Source of the DNA: Tellurirhabdus bombi
GTDB lineage: Bacteria > Bacteroidota > Bacteroidia > Cytophagales > Spirosomataceae
DNA: 64,000 bases
Direction of reading: 5' to 3'
NCBI RefSeq assembly: GCF_021484805.1
Contig: NZ_CP090557.1
Coordinates: 4,042,001 to 4,106,000 of the forward strand
Position numbers and translations under genes: made by a program. Below are positions 26,731 to 36,166 of this stretch, one piece after another (position 1 is the stretch's first letter; every line of letters begins with the position of its first letter). The notes below the pieces were generated by a model. That model was not told the origin of the DNA. It saw only the letters and a list, made by a program, of their open reading frames with translations, and searched no databases.

Positions 26731-27432
26731 ATGACACTGGCTATCATGCAGCCATATTTCCTGCCGTACATTGGTTATCTTCAGCTAATGAATACCGTTG
26801 ATACGTTTGTCTTTTATGATGACGTGGCATTTATCAACCGAGGCTGGATTAACCGAAACCGGATTCTGGTGAATGGCAAAGATTTTCTCTTTACCATCCC
26901 GCTCAAAGATGCTAGCCAGAACCGTCGAATCTGCGAAATTGAACTGAGCAGTGATGCTAAATGGCGCTCCAAACTGCTGAAAACAATGGAGCAGAGCTAC
27001 CGGAAAGCGCCTTATTATGCGGCTGTTTTTCCCGTGTTAGAAAAAATTGTTAATCAAGAAGCACCTAACATTGCGGCTTATATTCAGGAAGGTTTTGTTA
27101 CGCTGAATCAATTTCTGGGAATTAACACAAAAATAATTCCTACTTCTACTGTTTATGGAAATGATCATTTGAAGGCGCAGGAACGCATTCTGGACATTTG
27201 TAAACAGGAAAAAGCAAACCGGTATATCAATCCAATTGGCGGGATGGAGCTTTATGATAAATCGCTATTTGCTGATTCTGGCATTGATTTGTTTTTTTTG
27301 CAGTCAAAGCGGGTAACCTACCAGCAGGCTGGTGCCAGCGAATTTATTCCCTGGTTGTCCATCATTGACATTCTTATGCATAACGATGTGCCCGCCATTC
27401 GGAAAATGTTAGACGAGTTCGAGCTTGTTTAA
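26731..27432 (+). CDS. WbqC-like family protein
   Basis: 233 residues from the ATG at 26731; a GTG at 26707 is an alternative start. IMQPYFLPYIGYLQLMN, DTFVFYDDVAFINRGWINRNRI and the C-terminal EFIPWLSIIDILMHN are the hallmarks of the WbqC family found in O-antigen and amino-sugar clusters. Its biochemical role is not established; in gene clusters it accompanies aminotransferases and acyltransferases, as here. No signal or membrane segment, so it is cytosolic. Confidence 0.88.
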   Translation: MTLAIMQPYFLPYIGYLQLMNTVDTFVFYDDVAFINRGWINRNRILVNGKDFLFTIPLKDASQNRRICEIELSSDAKWRSKLLKTMEQSYRKAPYYAAVFPVLEKIVNQEAPNIAAYIQEGFVTLNQFLGINTKIIPTSTVYGNDHLKAQERILDICKQEKANRYINPIGGMELYDKSLFADSGIDLFFLQSKRVTYQQAGASEFIPWLSIIDILMHNDVPAIRKMLDEFELV

Positions 27433-27479
27433 ACAGAAAGATACCTGTTGTTTTCATTCGCTAATCCATACCTATTCAC

Positions 27480-28133
27480 ATGGCTAAAGTTGTCATTTTT
27501 GGAGTTTTAGATACGGCTGAACTGGCCCATTTTTACCTCGCTCATGATTCTGAACACGAGGTTGTGGCCTTTACTGTCAATCAGGAATACCTGAAAGAAA
27601 CGCAGTTCCGTGGCTTACCAGTTGTTCCTTTCGAGGATGTAGAGAATCTGTATTCGCCGGAGGAGTATCACTTTTTTGCCCCGATGACCGCTCGGAACAT
27701 GAACCGGAACCGGGAAAAAGTGTATCTGGAGGCCAAAGCAAAAGGATATCGGTTTATTTCTTACGTCAGCTCAAAAGCAACGCTGTTTGGGAATGAAATT
27801 GGGGAGAACTGTTTTATTCTGGAAGATAACACGATTCAACCGTTCACCACCATTGGCAATAATGTTGTGCTCTGGAGCGGCAATCACATTGGCCACCACG
27901 GCCAGATAAAAGATCACGTTTTTTTCACCTCACACGTCGTTATGTCGGGGCATTGCGTGATTGAACCTTACTGCTTTTTTGGCGTTAATAGCACCATTCG
28001 CGATTATTTACACGTGGCGCAGGGAACGCTGCTTGGTATGGCTTCCGCGATTTATAAACCGACCGAGGAATGGGGCGTTTACATGGGAAACCCTCCCAAA
28101 AAGTTACCCAAGCCTAGTTACGAAGTCTATTAA
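27480..28133 (+). CDS. NeuD-like sugar O/N-acyltransferase (left-handed beta-helix)
   Basis: 217 residues. The N-terminal small Rossmann-like domain (VVIFGVLDTAELAHFYL) and the C-terminal hexapeptide-repeat helix (about 100-200: IGENCFILEDNTIQPFTTIGNN and similar) match NeuD/PglD-type acetyltransferases. HIGHHGQI near 137-144 supplies the catalytic-type His. In PglD, the acetyl group goes to the amino group made by a DegT-type enzyme, so this gene and the aminotransferase at 23459 probably act in sequence. Confidence 0.85.
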   Translation: MAKVVIFGVLDTAELAHFYLAHDSEHEVVAFTVNQEYLKETQFRGLPVVPFEDVENLYSPEEYHFFAPMTARNMNRNREKVYLEAKAKGYRFISYVSSKATLFGNEIGENCFILEDNTIQPFTTIGNNVVLWSGNHIGHHGQIKDHVFFTSHVVMSGHCVIEPYCFFGVNSTIRDYLHVAQGTLLGMASAIYKPTEEWGVYMGNPPKKLPKPSYEVY

Positions 28134-28206
28134 TTAGTCCCATTCATTTACGGAGCTTACAGAAGCTAATCAGAATTCGTTCTGCTATGGCTTATTCCAT
28201 TCAATT

Positions 28207-29403
28207 GTGTTGAACCTACTTCTTATCGGCCACGATGCTAACCGGGCGGGCGCGCAGTTAGTTTTGCTGCAACTCATGCGGTTGCTCAGTAATCAGTCCA
28301 TCAAGATGCATTTACTGCTGGGCGAGGGCGGTCCACTATTGGATGAATACAAGCAACTGGCTTCGGTGACCATTCAACCTGCCACTAATAGCCCAACCCT
28401 AGCCGGACCATTTACGGATAAAGTTTTGGGGAAACTAGGGCTTTGGCAACCGCTCTGGCAAAAAAAACAGGCTCGTCAACGAGCTCAGTTGCAGCAAGCG
28501 CTTCAGCTCGATCAGATTGATCTGGTTCTGGTCAACACCGTTACGAGTGGACATTGGTTCGCGCAATTAGCACTTTCCGATAAGATTCCGGTTATTGCTT
28601 TTGTGCACGAACTAGCCATGTCCGTGCGCTTGTATACGCAAGCGGCTGAGCTTCGTCATCTGCTTCAACGCGCCAATCGGGTACTGACGGTTTCAAAGGC
28701 CACCGCCCGTTATTATGAGACCCAGCACGGTGTTCCGGCAGACAAAATTGTGCTGTTCACGCTGATTGATCTACCCAGTCTGCAAAAGCAGATTTCTCAG
28801 GCTCGACAGTTACCAAATCCGATGGGACAGTTGGGCATTCCGGCCGACGCGTTTATTGTGGGAGGCTGCGGCAATGCCGAGTGGCGGAAAGGCAATGACC
28901 TCTTCATTAATCTTGCCGCATTAGTAACTCGTAAAAGTAAGCTACCTATTTATTTTGTCTGGGTGGGAATGCCCGAGGGAAATCTGCACGACGAGCTCAT
29001 GCTGGATGTACAAAAGGCAGGTTTAACCGACCGTATCCGGTTGGTAGCTCCCACACCGGCTGTTCTGCAATACATGGCGCATTTCTCTGTTTTGGCCCTG
29101 ACTTCCCGCGAAGATCCGTATCCGCTGGTAGTGCTCGAAGCGGGCTTGAGTAAGGTTCCGGTACTTTGCTTTACGGAAGCAGGCGGTGCTCCCGAACTTG
29201 TTGGCGACGATGGCGGATATGTGGTCCCGTATCTTGATCTGGCCGGAATGGCTGAGCGCATTATGCATCTAGCCGAAAACGCCCCTCAGCAACAGCAAAT
29301 GGGCCAACGCCTGGAACAGAAAGTAATCGAGCGCCATTCCAGCAACCAAAGTACGCAGCAACTCCTGGACCTGATTCATCAACTGACGGCTAAAGCACTA
29401 TGA
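28207..29403 (+). CDS. Glycosyltransferase family 4 (GT-B)
   Basis: 398 residues from a GTG start. The N-terminal acceptor domain begins LLLIGHDANRAGAQLVLLQL. The C-terminal GT1/GT4 donor domain has VGGCGNAEWRKGNDLFI, and the E-x7-E motif appears as SREDPYPLVVLEAGLSKVPV. Cytosolic or membrane-peripheral. The stop overlaps the next gene by 4 bases (ATGA at 29400), so the two are coupled. Confidence 0.9.
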   Translation: MLNLLLIGHDANRAGAQLVLLQLMRLLSNQSIKMHLLLGEGGPLLDEYKQLASVTIQPATNSPTLAGPFTDKVLGKLGLWQPLWQKKQARQRAQLQQALQLDQIDLVLVNTVTSGHWFAQLALSDKIPVIAFVHELAMSVRLYTQAAELRHLLQRANRVLTVSKATARYYETQHGVPADKIVLFTLIDLPSLQKQISQARQLPNPMGQLGIPADAFIVGGCGNAEWRKGNDLFINLAALVTRKSKLPIYFVWVGMPEGNLHDELMLDVQKAGLTDRIRLVAPTPAVLQYMAHFSVLALTSREDPYPLVVLEAGLSKVPVLCFTEAGGAPELVGDDGGYVVPYLDLAGMAERIMHLAENAPQQQQMGQRLEQKVIERHSSNQSTQQLLDLIHQLTAKAL

Positions 29404-30383
29404 CACTGGCATTTACTATTTGCTCGATAAATTACCTGGCTCAAGCGCGCACGCTGGGCGATTCCCTGAAACAGACAAATCCTGACTGGCAATACGTCAT
29501 TGGGCTGGTTGACAAACTGGATGGGGCTAATCTACCCGCTGAACTCATTCCGCCCTACCCCATGCTGGAAGTGGATCAGATTGAAATCGAGGATTTTGCC
29601 GGGATGTGCGATCGCTACGACATCACCGAATTAAATACGGCGGTCAAGCCTTTCTATATTGATTACTTCTTCCGCAATCACCCGGAAGCGACCCAGGTTA
29701 TTTATTTCGACCCAGATATTATTATATTTCAGCCGCTCACTCGGTTGAGCCAGCACCTCACGGAGTATAACATGGTTTTAACGCCCCATATTTGCTCCCC
29801 CGTGAATGACTGGCTGAACCCCAATGAGATGCACCACCTTAACACGGGGATTTTTAATCTGGGGTTCATAGGCTTACAGAAAACAACGGAAAGCCAGCGG
29901 TTTGTCAACTGGTGGAAGCAGCGCCTCGTCTACGAGTGCCGAATAGACCTTTGCGAAGGCTTATTCGTTGATCAGCACTGGGTTAATTTTGCGCCTATTT
30001 ATCACGAAGGCGTCTGGATTGAAAAGCACCCCGGCTACAACGCCGCCTATTGGAACCTGCACGAGCGGTTTTTCAGTGAAGAACAGGGCGTCTGGCGTGT
30101 TAATGGCGAAGTTGATTTGCAATTTTTCCACTACAGCGGCTATGGTCCATACAAGCCCCAGGATGTGTCGAAATACCAGAATCGCTTTACCTTTGAAAAC
30201 CGGCCGGACATTGCACCTCTGTTCGATTTATACCGACAGCGCTTACTCAACAACCGCAATGATGTATACCGAACGTATCCCTGCGTTTACATCAAGCCAC
30301 CTAAGATTCTCTATTATCAACAAATCCGAAAAGCTTTAAAATCACCGCTGAACAAGCTAATTTCCACTTTAGAAAACCATTAG
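29400..30383 (+). CDS. GT-A fold glycosyltransferase (GT8-like), paralogue A
   Basis: 327 residues. TICSINYLAQARTLGDSL is a typical GT8-like start. FDPDIIIFQPL holds the DxD metal motif (Asp 104 and Asp 106), and VDQHWVNF near 195 the second conserved acid patch. HPGYNAAYWNLHER is characteristic of this Bacteroidota-type subgroup. A clearly related but altered copy lies at 31553-32551. Donor and acceptor unknown. Confidence 0.8.
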   Translation: MTLAFTICSINYLAQARTLGDSLKQTNPDWQYVIGLVDKLDGANLPAELIPPYPMLEVDQIEIEDFAGMCDRYDITELNTAVKPFYIDYFFRNHPEATQVIYFDPDIIIFQPLTRLSQHLTEYNMVLTPHICSPVNDWLNPNEMHHLNTGIFNLGFIGLQKTTESQRFVNWWKQRLVYECRIDLCEGLFVDQHWVNFAPIYHEGVWIEKHPGYNAAYWNLHERFFSEEQGVWRVNGEVDLQFFHYSGYGPYKPQDVSKYQNRFTFENRPDIAPLFDLYRQRLLNNRNDVYRTYPCVYIKPPKILYYQQIRKALKSPLNKLISTLENH

Positions 30384-30473
30384 GGAAATTTCTATTGCTT
30401 CCTCTGTGTTTAAAGAAGACCTTTGTGTGGCCCACCGGGTATGAGACGATAGAAATAGCAGGCACGTTTATTT

Positions 30474-31508
30474 ATGACAAGTTGGCAACGGTTTAGCGCT
30501 TTATGGACACACCGTCGGAAGAAAATCAACCATATTGCGAATAAATATTACCTTTTTGGACGAGATTACATTGAATTATCCCGCCTTAAAGAAAGCATTG
30601 GTGATCGTAAATTAATCGCGATTCTGTTAAGTGAACAATTTGGGGATATTGTTGCCTGCGAACCCATCGCAGAAGCAGTTCGAAAGCTTCACCCCAATGA
30701 CCATATTATCTGGGTGGTGCGTAAACCCTACGTTGAACTGGTCGAACGCAATCCGCACATCAATGGCTATCTGGTTGAGTATTGCGTGAGTCATCGGATC
30801 AAGCTAATGCAGTCGGGTATTTTTGACAAGTACTACAACCTGCATCTTTCGCACCGGAATTGCTACTATTGTGGCGACGACCACGTGAATCCCATCGCTG
30901 ACGCCAAAAACCTGACATACGCCAATTATTATTTTCACGGCGACTTGCTGCATGTCTTTTCGCAGGCCGCCGGACTCCCTGCCCTGGAAGGACAACCGCA
31001 ATTGTACCCTTCCAAAGCAGTTCGCGAGAAAGTAGCCTCACTGAATTTACCTACCAACGCCATTGTGGTTCACTGCCTCCCCAGCTATGCCGAGCGCGGC
31101 TGGCGTCCGGAGCTTTGGAATCAGCTGGTTGCCTGGCTGCTGGACACGTTTCCCTATCCGGTTATTGAGATTGGCCTGGAAAACCAGATTACGTTGACCC
31201 ATCCGCGTTACATCAACCTGTGTAACCAGCTTACGATTCTGGAAACTTCGGAGGTCATTCGGCACAGCCAGTTATTTATTGGCATTGACAGTGGCCCCGC
31301 TCACCTAGCCCATGCAACCGGCGTTGATGCCATTATTTTACTCGGAAAAACCCGCGATTTCACCGAATACATGCCGTATTCCGGGCGTTACAAACGAGGC
31401 GAAGGACTTACTATTTTGAACCGGGTAGGCTACCCCTGCGCCGATTTACCGTACGAATGGGTTCAACAGGCGGTGGAAGAAAAATTGCAACAAGCCGTTG
31501 CTAACTAA
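30474..31508 (+). CDS. Glycosyltransferase family 9 (heptosyltransferase-like)
   Basis: 344 residues, GT-B fold. After a charged N-terminus, IAILLSEQFGDIVACEPIAEAVRKLHP is the typical start of the family's first domain. LFIGIDSGPAHLAHATG (about 263-279) is the conserved nucleotide-heptose binding motif, followed by ILLGKT. Unusual cysteines occur in CYYCGDDHVNP near residue 125. The family usually adds ADP-heptose to LPS core, but here other donors are possible. It lies between the two GT8-like paralogues. Confidence 0.85.
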   Translation: MTSWQRFSALWTHRRKKINHIANKYYLFGRDYIELSRLKESIGDRKLIAILLSEQFGDIVACEPIAEAVRKLHPNDHIIWVVRKPYVELVERNPHINGYLVEYCVSHRIKLMQSGIFDKYYNLHLSHRNCYYCGDDHVNPIADAKNLTYANYYFHGDLLHVFSQAAGLPALEGQPQLYPSKAVREKVASLNLPTNAIVVHCLPSYAERGWRPELWNQLVAWLLDTFPYPVIEIGLENQITLTHPRYINLCNQLTILETSEVIRHSQLFIGIDSGPAHLAHATGVDAIILLGKTRDFTEYMPYSGRYKRGEGLTILNRVGYPCADLPYEWVQQAVEEKLQQAVAN

Positions 31509-31552
31509 ATGCGAACGGATTGGCTTTTGGTCGTCCACACGTTTCTGACATT

Positions 31553-32551
31553 ATGACTTTATTTTTTTCGATAGCGACGATTCAGCAATTACCCCAGGCT
31601 CTGGCGTTGCGCGAGAGCTTGAAGCGCTATCATCCGAATGATCGTTTTGTGATTGGCCTTTGCGACGAGCCAGCGAACTTACCGGCTGGCTTTAAAACAG
31701 ATGTGGAAATCATAGCGCTCCAGGCTATTTCTTTGCCTAAAAATCTGACTTGGAGTACTTTATCTGAACAATATAATCCGGTTGAATTTCTAAAAGCCAG
31801 TAAGCCTTTGTTCCTGGCTCATTTCTGGCAACACTATTCGGACATCCATCAATTTGTTTACCTCGATCCGACTGTTTTTCTGTACCAGCCTCTGACGGAA
31901 CTAGAAACCACGTACAAGGATCAGGCTATTTTACTAACTCCGCATTTACTTAATCCGCCCGGTGACCAGCAACATCCCGACGAAAAGCACCTCCAAAATG
32001 TGGGCTTGTTCCACAGCGGATTTCTGGCATTACGTCGGTCAGACGAAGCCAATCATTTTGTAAGCTGGTGGTCTAGCCGGGTGCCGGAGCGGGCTTACAT
32101 TGATTATTGCCAGGCCATGTGCCTCGACCAGCTTTGGCTTATGCTCACCATGGTTTTCTACAATTCGGTGGGGATCGTTAAAAATCCAGGCTGGCAAGTC
32201 GGTCTTTGGAATCTTCCCGAACGAAACGTGCAACGAACGGCGAATGGTTTTGCGGCAAACAAACACCCGTTGGCTTTTGTAAATTTTGAAGGATTAATCA
32301 ATCAGTCCGTCCTTTTTAGCCAGCAAACGCGTTTTCAGCCCAGCCAGTACCCCGACGTTCAGGCGCTTTTGCGCGATTATCAGGCGACACTCCGTCAATA
32401 TGATGCGGGATTAAGCCAAATTTCACCGGCTTATGGCAAGCAGCCAATGCAATATCGGTATCCGTTAAGTGGTTTACGGGGCGCTCTAGTTACCAAATTA
32501 CGGCAAACGGTACACTATATCGAAACGGTTTACGTTCCACGAAAAAGATAA
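31553..32551 (+). CDS. GT-A fold glycosyltransferase-like protein, paralogue B with altered DxD
   Basis: 332 residues from the ATG at 31553. It resembles paralogue A throughout: similar start (MTLFFSIATIQQLPQALALRE), LTPHLLNP, a comparable FVSWWSSR region and CLDQLWLM where A has VDQHWV. The metal motif reads LDPTVFLYQPL (Asp 105-Pro-Thr 107), so the second Asp of DxD is replaced by Thr. It may be inactive, metal-independent or regulatory, or use a changed donor. The gene is intact, with no frameshift. Confidence 0.75.
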   Translation: MTLFFSIATIQQLPQALALRESLKRYHPNDRFVIGLCDEPANLPAGFKTDVEIIALQAISLPKNLTWSTLSEQYNPVEFLKASKPLFLAHFWQHYSDIHQFVYLDPTVFLYQPLTELETTYKDQAILLTPHLLNPPGDQQHPDEKHLQNVGLFHSGFLALRRSDEANHFVSWWSSRVPERAYIDYCQAMCLDQLWLMLTMVFYNSVGIVKNPGWQVGLWNLPERNVQRTANGFAANKHPLAFVNFEGLINQSVLFSQQTRFQPSQYPDVQALLRDYQATLRQYDAGLSQISPAYGKQPMQYRYPLSGLRGALVTKLRQTVHYIETVYVPRKR

Positions 32552-32663
32552 TCAAACACGGCAGAACTTATGAATAGCATTTGTTTTCCAAAAGTTTCTG
32601 GTAGGACTTGTTATTCGTGGAAGCCGATGCATCGCTAGATTCGTTATTCTCTATCAGGTTCAT

Positions 32664-32671
32664 TACCTTTG
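32664..32671 (+). promoter_or_regulatory. Internal -7 promoter element in the polysaccharide locus
   Basis: TACCTTTG is an exact TAnnTTTG match inside the 190-base gap between 32551 and 32744. It would give a start site near 32678 for the genes from the GT2 at 32744 onward. No clear -33 TTTG was found. Confidence 0.45.
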
Positions 32672-32743
32672 TCCTAGTTATTCAAAAAATACAATCTGGT
32701 TTCTGCGCTTCTGTCAGCAACCGCTTGCTTTAACTTTTGCTTC

Positions 32744-33643
32744 GTGACTGCCATCGCTACTTCAAAATCGTTAGGATCGCTACGAGACTTTGTTACCAAA
32801 CCGCTCTTTACTCCGGAACGGTTGTTGGCAAAGGATAGCTCGTATCCGAAGCTGACCGTAGTTACTCCTTCCTATAACCAGGCTGATTTTCTGGAGCGAA
32901 CCATTCTGAGCGTGTTGAATCAGAACTATCCGAATCTGGAGTATTTTATCATGGATGGCGGCTCAACGGATCATAGCGTGGAGGTCATTCGCAAATACGA
33001 ACGCTATCTGGCGGGATGGGTTAGTGAGAAAGACAAGGGACAGGTGGATGCCATCAATAAAGGATTTCGCCGGGCAACGGGTGAGATTGTTACTTTCCAG
33101 AACTCAGACGATTTATTTGCACCCGACGCTTTTCAAACCGTTGCCGACGCCTATCGCCAGTCACCGGATGTAGATATATTTTTCGGTAATATTTATAAGA
33201 TTGACGAGCACGATTCCATTACAGAAGAGCTGCGTCAGCTTCCTTTCTGCGCCGAATGCCAAATCTACGAAGGCATGCAGGTTCATAATCAGTCGTTCTT
33301 TTTTAAGCGGACGTTGCTTGATCGCTACGGCTACTTTGACGAATCCTTTCGGTTTGCCTTTGATTACGAAGTCATTACGCGTTATGGCCTTCAGCCAGAC
33401 GTGCGCATGCAACGTTTGACAAAACTCTGGGGCGGTTTTCGCGATCACGATAATGCCAAATCTTCGACCATTTCACAAGTTGGCGATCAGGAAAGCAAGA
33501 TCATCAAAGAAAAATACCGACCCCTGTTGACTAGTTCTAAAAGTGAACGTTTTTGGCGCCAGTACTGCCGTATCCGAAAAATTACCGCATTTGTCGCGGC
33601 AGGCAACATCCGGTACATCTGGCACCGATTAACTCTAAAATAA
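32744..33643 (+). CDS. Glycosyltransferase family 2
   Basis: 299 residues from a GTG start. GT-A motifs: VVTPSYNQADFLERTILSVLNQ, the donor-binding FIMDGGSTDHS, QNSDDLF as DxD near 125, and FAFDYEVITRY near 210 as the acidic catalytic segment. Non-membrane. It has its own candidate promoter. It is similar in type to the GT2 at 38842 (both read MDGGSTD or IDGQSTD, then VSEKDKG or VSEPDKG), a wcaA-like subgroup. Confidence 0.9.
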   Translation: MTAIATSKSLGSLRDFVTKPLFTPERLLAKDSSYPKLTVVTPSYNQADFLERTILSVLNQNYPNLEYFIMDGGSTDHSVEVIRKYERYLAGWVSEKDKGQVDAINKGFRRATGEIVTFQNSDDLFAPDAFQTVADAYRQSPDVDIFFGNIYKIDEHDSITEELRQLPFCAECQIYEGMQVHNQSFFFKRTLLDRYGYFDESFRFAFDYEVITRYGLQPDVRMQRLTKLWGGFRDHDNAKSSTISQVGDQESKIIKEKYRPLLTSSKSERFWRQYCRIRKITAFVAAGNIRYIWHRLTLK

Positions 33644-33647
33644 TTGT

Positions 33648-34958
33648 ATGTTATCCATATCCCGTTTGGATTATATGCGGATGGCAGCCGGAATCTGCAT
33701 CGTTGTTGATGGAAATCCGCTCATCTTTTTCTTTAAGGAAACCTTGAAGCTGGCCCCGGGAAGCAGCGTTTTTACGGCTGCATTTCTAGCATTGGGCTTA
33801 ATTTTAATGGTTCCATTTACTCTTCTTCGTAAGCTTTACAAGCCAAATTACCTGGCTTTGATGCTCTCGCTGGGGTTTCTTTTTCTAACGTTGCTTTATT
33901 ACTTCTTTTTTATGAGCTATGCTTATACGCGAGAAGCAACGGATTTGATTTATGTAGCCTATTCACTGATTTTTATCTTTTTGCTGATCAACGTTCCTAA
34001 TGAAGTCCTGAAAGATATAGTCCCAATTTTTATTCTCTTTGCCATTGTCTCCAATTTTGCGCTGATTTACTCGCTGATACGCGACCCATTTTGGCACATA
34101 GGTCAGCGAGCTTCTATTTCCTATAGTACCGATGACGATCACAGCGGTAACCCTCACCCTTTCGCCAAAAATGCACTGATAGGTCTGATTGCTTCGCTGG
34201 TTTGGGCGTCTAGGCCCAAAACGCCGGCTTACATTAGAACACTGTGCCTTGTGAGTGCCGTTTTCAACCTTGGTGTTCAGCTTCTGACCCTGGTGCGATC
34301 CAGCTTTGTGGCCTTGGCACTTATGGTCTTTATCTTTTGCATCTTTAATGTTCGGATGCCGCAGATCCGGTCAGCCCTCCGGATGCTGAGACGGCCAGCC
34401 TCCTTGTTTGTCATGGCGATTGCTCTTGGCGTGATTGTGTTTTTCATTCGCCGCAACATGACAATTTACCACATTCTTTCTGGTTATGTGGATACATTCA
34501 TTACCAAGAACATTGACAATGTTTACGCGCTGCTTGGGATGAAAGTGAATAATCAGGTAGCTACTTTTGATGCCTCTTCGGTCCAACGAACAATTAGTTT
34601 GGACTTTTTCAAAGCAGTTTACCAGGGACACCTTCACTGGTTAATTCTGGGCCAGGGCTACAAATTTATTTACCTTGATATCCCGGTGCTGGAAGCGCTG
34701 GTAAACCACGGCATTCTCGGTTTTGTGCTGTTTGCAGGCTTGAATGTTTTATTGCTCATTCTGGCAATTCGTTCCATTCGCTTGAATTTGCATCCTTTTT
34801 CCACCTTCCTGGGCTATTTTTACTTCTATCTGTTCGTCGTCATTTTCACGAATGGCCGACCGTATGATTATACTTTCTGGTTTCCTTATTTGTTAATGAG
34901 CCGGTTTATGGGCGTTGAAAACTTGCTTCCCGCCCGCTTACTTAGCCCAAACGTATAA
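33648..34958 (+). CDS. O-antigen ligase/polymerase-like polytopic membrane protein
   Basis: 436 residues with about 10-12 hydrophobic helices and a larger periplasmic loop at about 275-335 between the last helix groups. That arrangement is typical of WaaL ligases and Wzy polymerases, which share low sequence identity. LVRSSFVALALMVF near 205-220 and LGQGYKFIYLDIPVLEALVNHGILGFVLF near 330-358 match the Wzy_C-type pattern with the H/G-rich motif. Because the locus exports by an ABC transporter, a ligase role is more economical than a polymerase. The two cannot be separated from sequence alone. Confidence 0.75.
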   Translation: MLSISRLDYMRMAAGICIVVDGNPLIFFFKETLKLAPGSSVFTAAFLALGLILMVPFTLLRKLYKPNYLALMLSLGFLFLTLLYYFFFMSYAYTREATDLIYVAYSLIFIFLLINVPNEVLKDIVPIFILFAIVSNFALIYSLIRDPFWHIGQRASISYSTDDDHSGNPHPFAKNALIGLIASLVWASRPKTPAYIRTLCLVSAVFNLGVQLLTLVRSSFVALALMVFIFCIFNVRMPQIRSALRMLRRPASLFVMAIALGVIVFFIRRNMTIYHILSGYVDTFITKNIDNVYALLGMKVNNQVATFDASSVQRTISLDFFKAVYQGHLHWLILGQGYKFIYLDIPVLEALVNHGILGFVLFAGLNVLLLILAIRSIRLNLHPFSTFLGYFYFYLFVVIFTNGRPYDYTFWFPYLLMSRFMGVENLLPARLLSPNV

Positions 34959-34959
34959 C

Positions 34960-36156
34960 ATGAGAATTCTTATTGTTCACACGACCCTCTGGACTCACTA
35001 TAAAGCCCGTATTTATTCGGCGCTTTTTCAGAGTTTGAGCAACAAGAATACCCCCTCTGACTTGTTGGTGGTCCATCTGGCGGTTAGTGAACGTTCGCGG
35101 GCCAGTTTAGGCGGCCCTGATGACTCCATTCACCAGTATCCTTATCAGGTTATTTCTCCGGGTAGTATTGAAGATATGCCATTCAAAGCTCGCTTTGAGG
35201 GTGTTTTAAAGGCTATTCGTGATTTTAAGCCCGATGTGATTAATTTAACGGGTTATTTTGATCCGGCTATGCTCCTGCTATTTCCCATCCTTAAACTGAA
35301 GGGCATAAAAATTATTCTATCGATTGATTCTACCCAGTCCGATAACCACCGGCAATCCTACAAAGAATCATTTAAAAAGCTGATTATTCGACAAGCAGAC
35401 GGCTTTTTTTGCTACGGATCTTTAGCTGCTGAATACATGCTTAGTCTGGGTGCGCGTCCGGAACAGATTCTTTCCCGAAAAAACTCAATCGATATTGCGG
35501 TCTACCAACAGCTTTATGAGCAGGCTTTACAAAATCGGGAAGAAACGCTTTATAAAGAGAACCTACCTCAGAAAAACATCATTTTTGTGGGTCGGTTAAT
35601 TGACCGCCTGAAGAACATCAGTACGCTTCTTACAGCTTTCAAAAAAGCCAAGGAAACCCCAAACGCTAGTCACTGGGGATTATTGATTGTCGGTGATGGG
35701 GAGGACAGTGATGCCTTGAAAGAAAAAGTTCGCCAGCTAGCCATACCTCACGTCAATTTCAGACCGGGTGTTAGCTGGAACCAAATTCCGGCCTATCTGG
35801 CGCTGGCCGACGTATTGGTTTTGCCAAGTTATTCTGAGCCTTGGGGCTTGGTTGTTAATGAGGCGATGGCCTGTGGGCTGCCGGTGCTGGTTTCCAATCG
35901 TTGTGGCTGCGCTCCTGACTTGGTGCAGGAAGGAGAAAATGGGTATACTTTTGATCCGTATAAGGAAGAAGAATTAGCGGGATTATTGGCAAAATGCTTT
36001 GCGGAAGAGCACCATTTGGGCGCCATGGGCACCGTATCACGTCAAATGATTGCTCCCTATTCGCCCGAAAATGTAGCCGACGAAATGGCGGATGGCTTTT
36101 TGGGCATTCAGCGTAAATCAGGGGTTCAGTCTGCCAGACTCGTTGATTCTCACTAA
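34960..36156 (+). CDS. Glycosyltransferase family 4 (GT-B)
   Basis: 398 residues from the ATG at 34960, one base after the upstream stop. ILIVHTTLWTHYKARIYSAL opens the acceptor domain. IIFVGRLIDRLKNISTLLTAF begins the donor domain near 210, and SYSEPWGLVVNEAMACGLPV is the E-x7-E motif. The gene ends 10 bases before the start of the next GT4 gene. No signal peptide; cytosolic/peripheral. Sugar specificity unknown. Confidence 0.92.
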   Translation: MRILIVHTTLWTHYKARIYSALFQSLSNKNTPSDLLVVHLAVSERSRASLGGPDDSIHQYPYQVISPGSIEDMPFKARFEGVLKAIRDFKPDVINLTGYFDPAMLLLFPILKLKGIKIILSIDSTQSDNHRQSYKESFKKLIIRQADGFFCYGSLAAEYMLSLGARPEQILSRKNSIDIAVYQQLYEQALQNREETLYKENLPQKNIIFVGRLIDRLKNISTLLTAFKKAKETPNASHWGLLIVGDGEDSDALKEKVRQLAIPHVNFRPGVSWNQIPAYLALADVLVLPSYSEPWGLVVNEAMACGLPVLVSNRCGCAPDLVQEGENGYTFDPYKEEELAGLLAKCFAEEHHLGAMGTVSRQMIAPYSPENVADEMADGFLGIQRKSGVQSARLVDSH

Positions 36157-36166
36157 TCTTGCTGCC

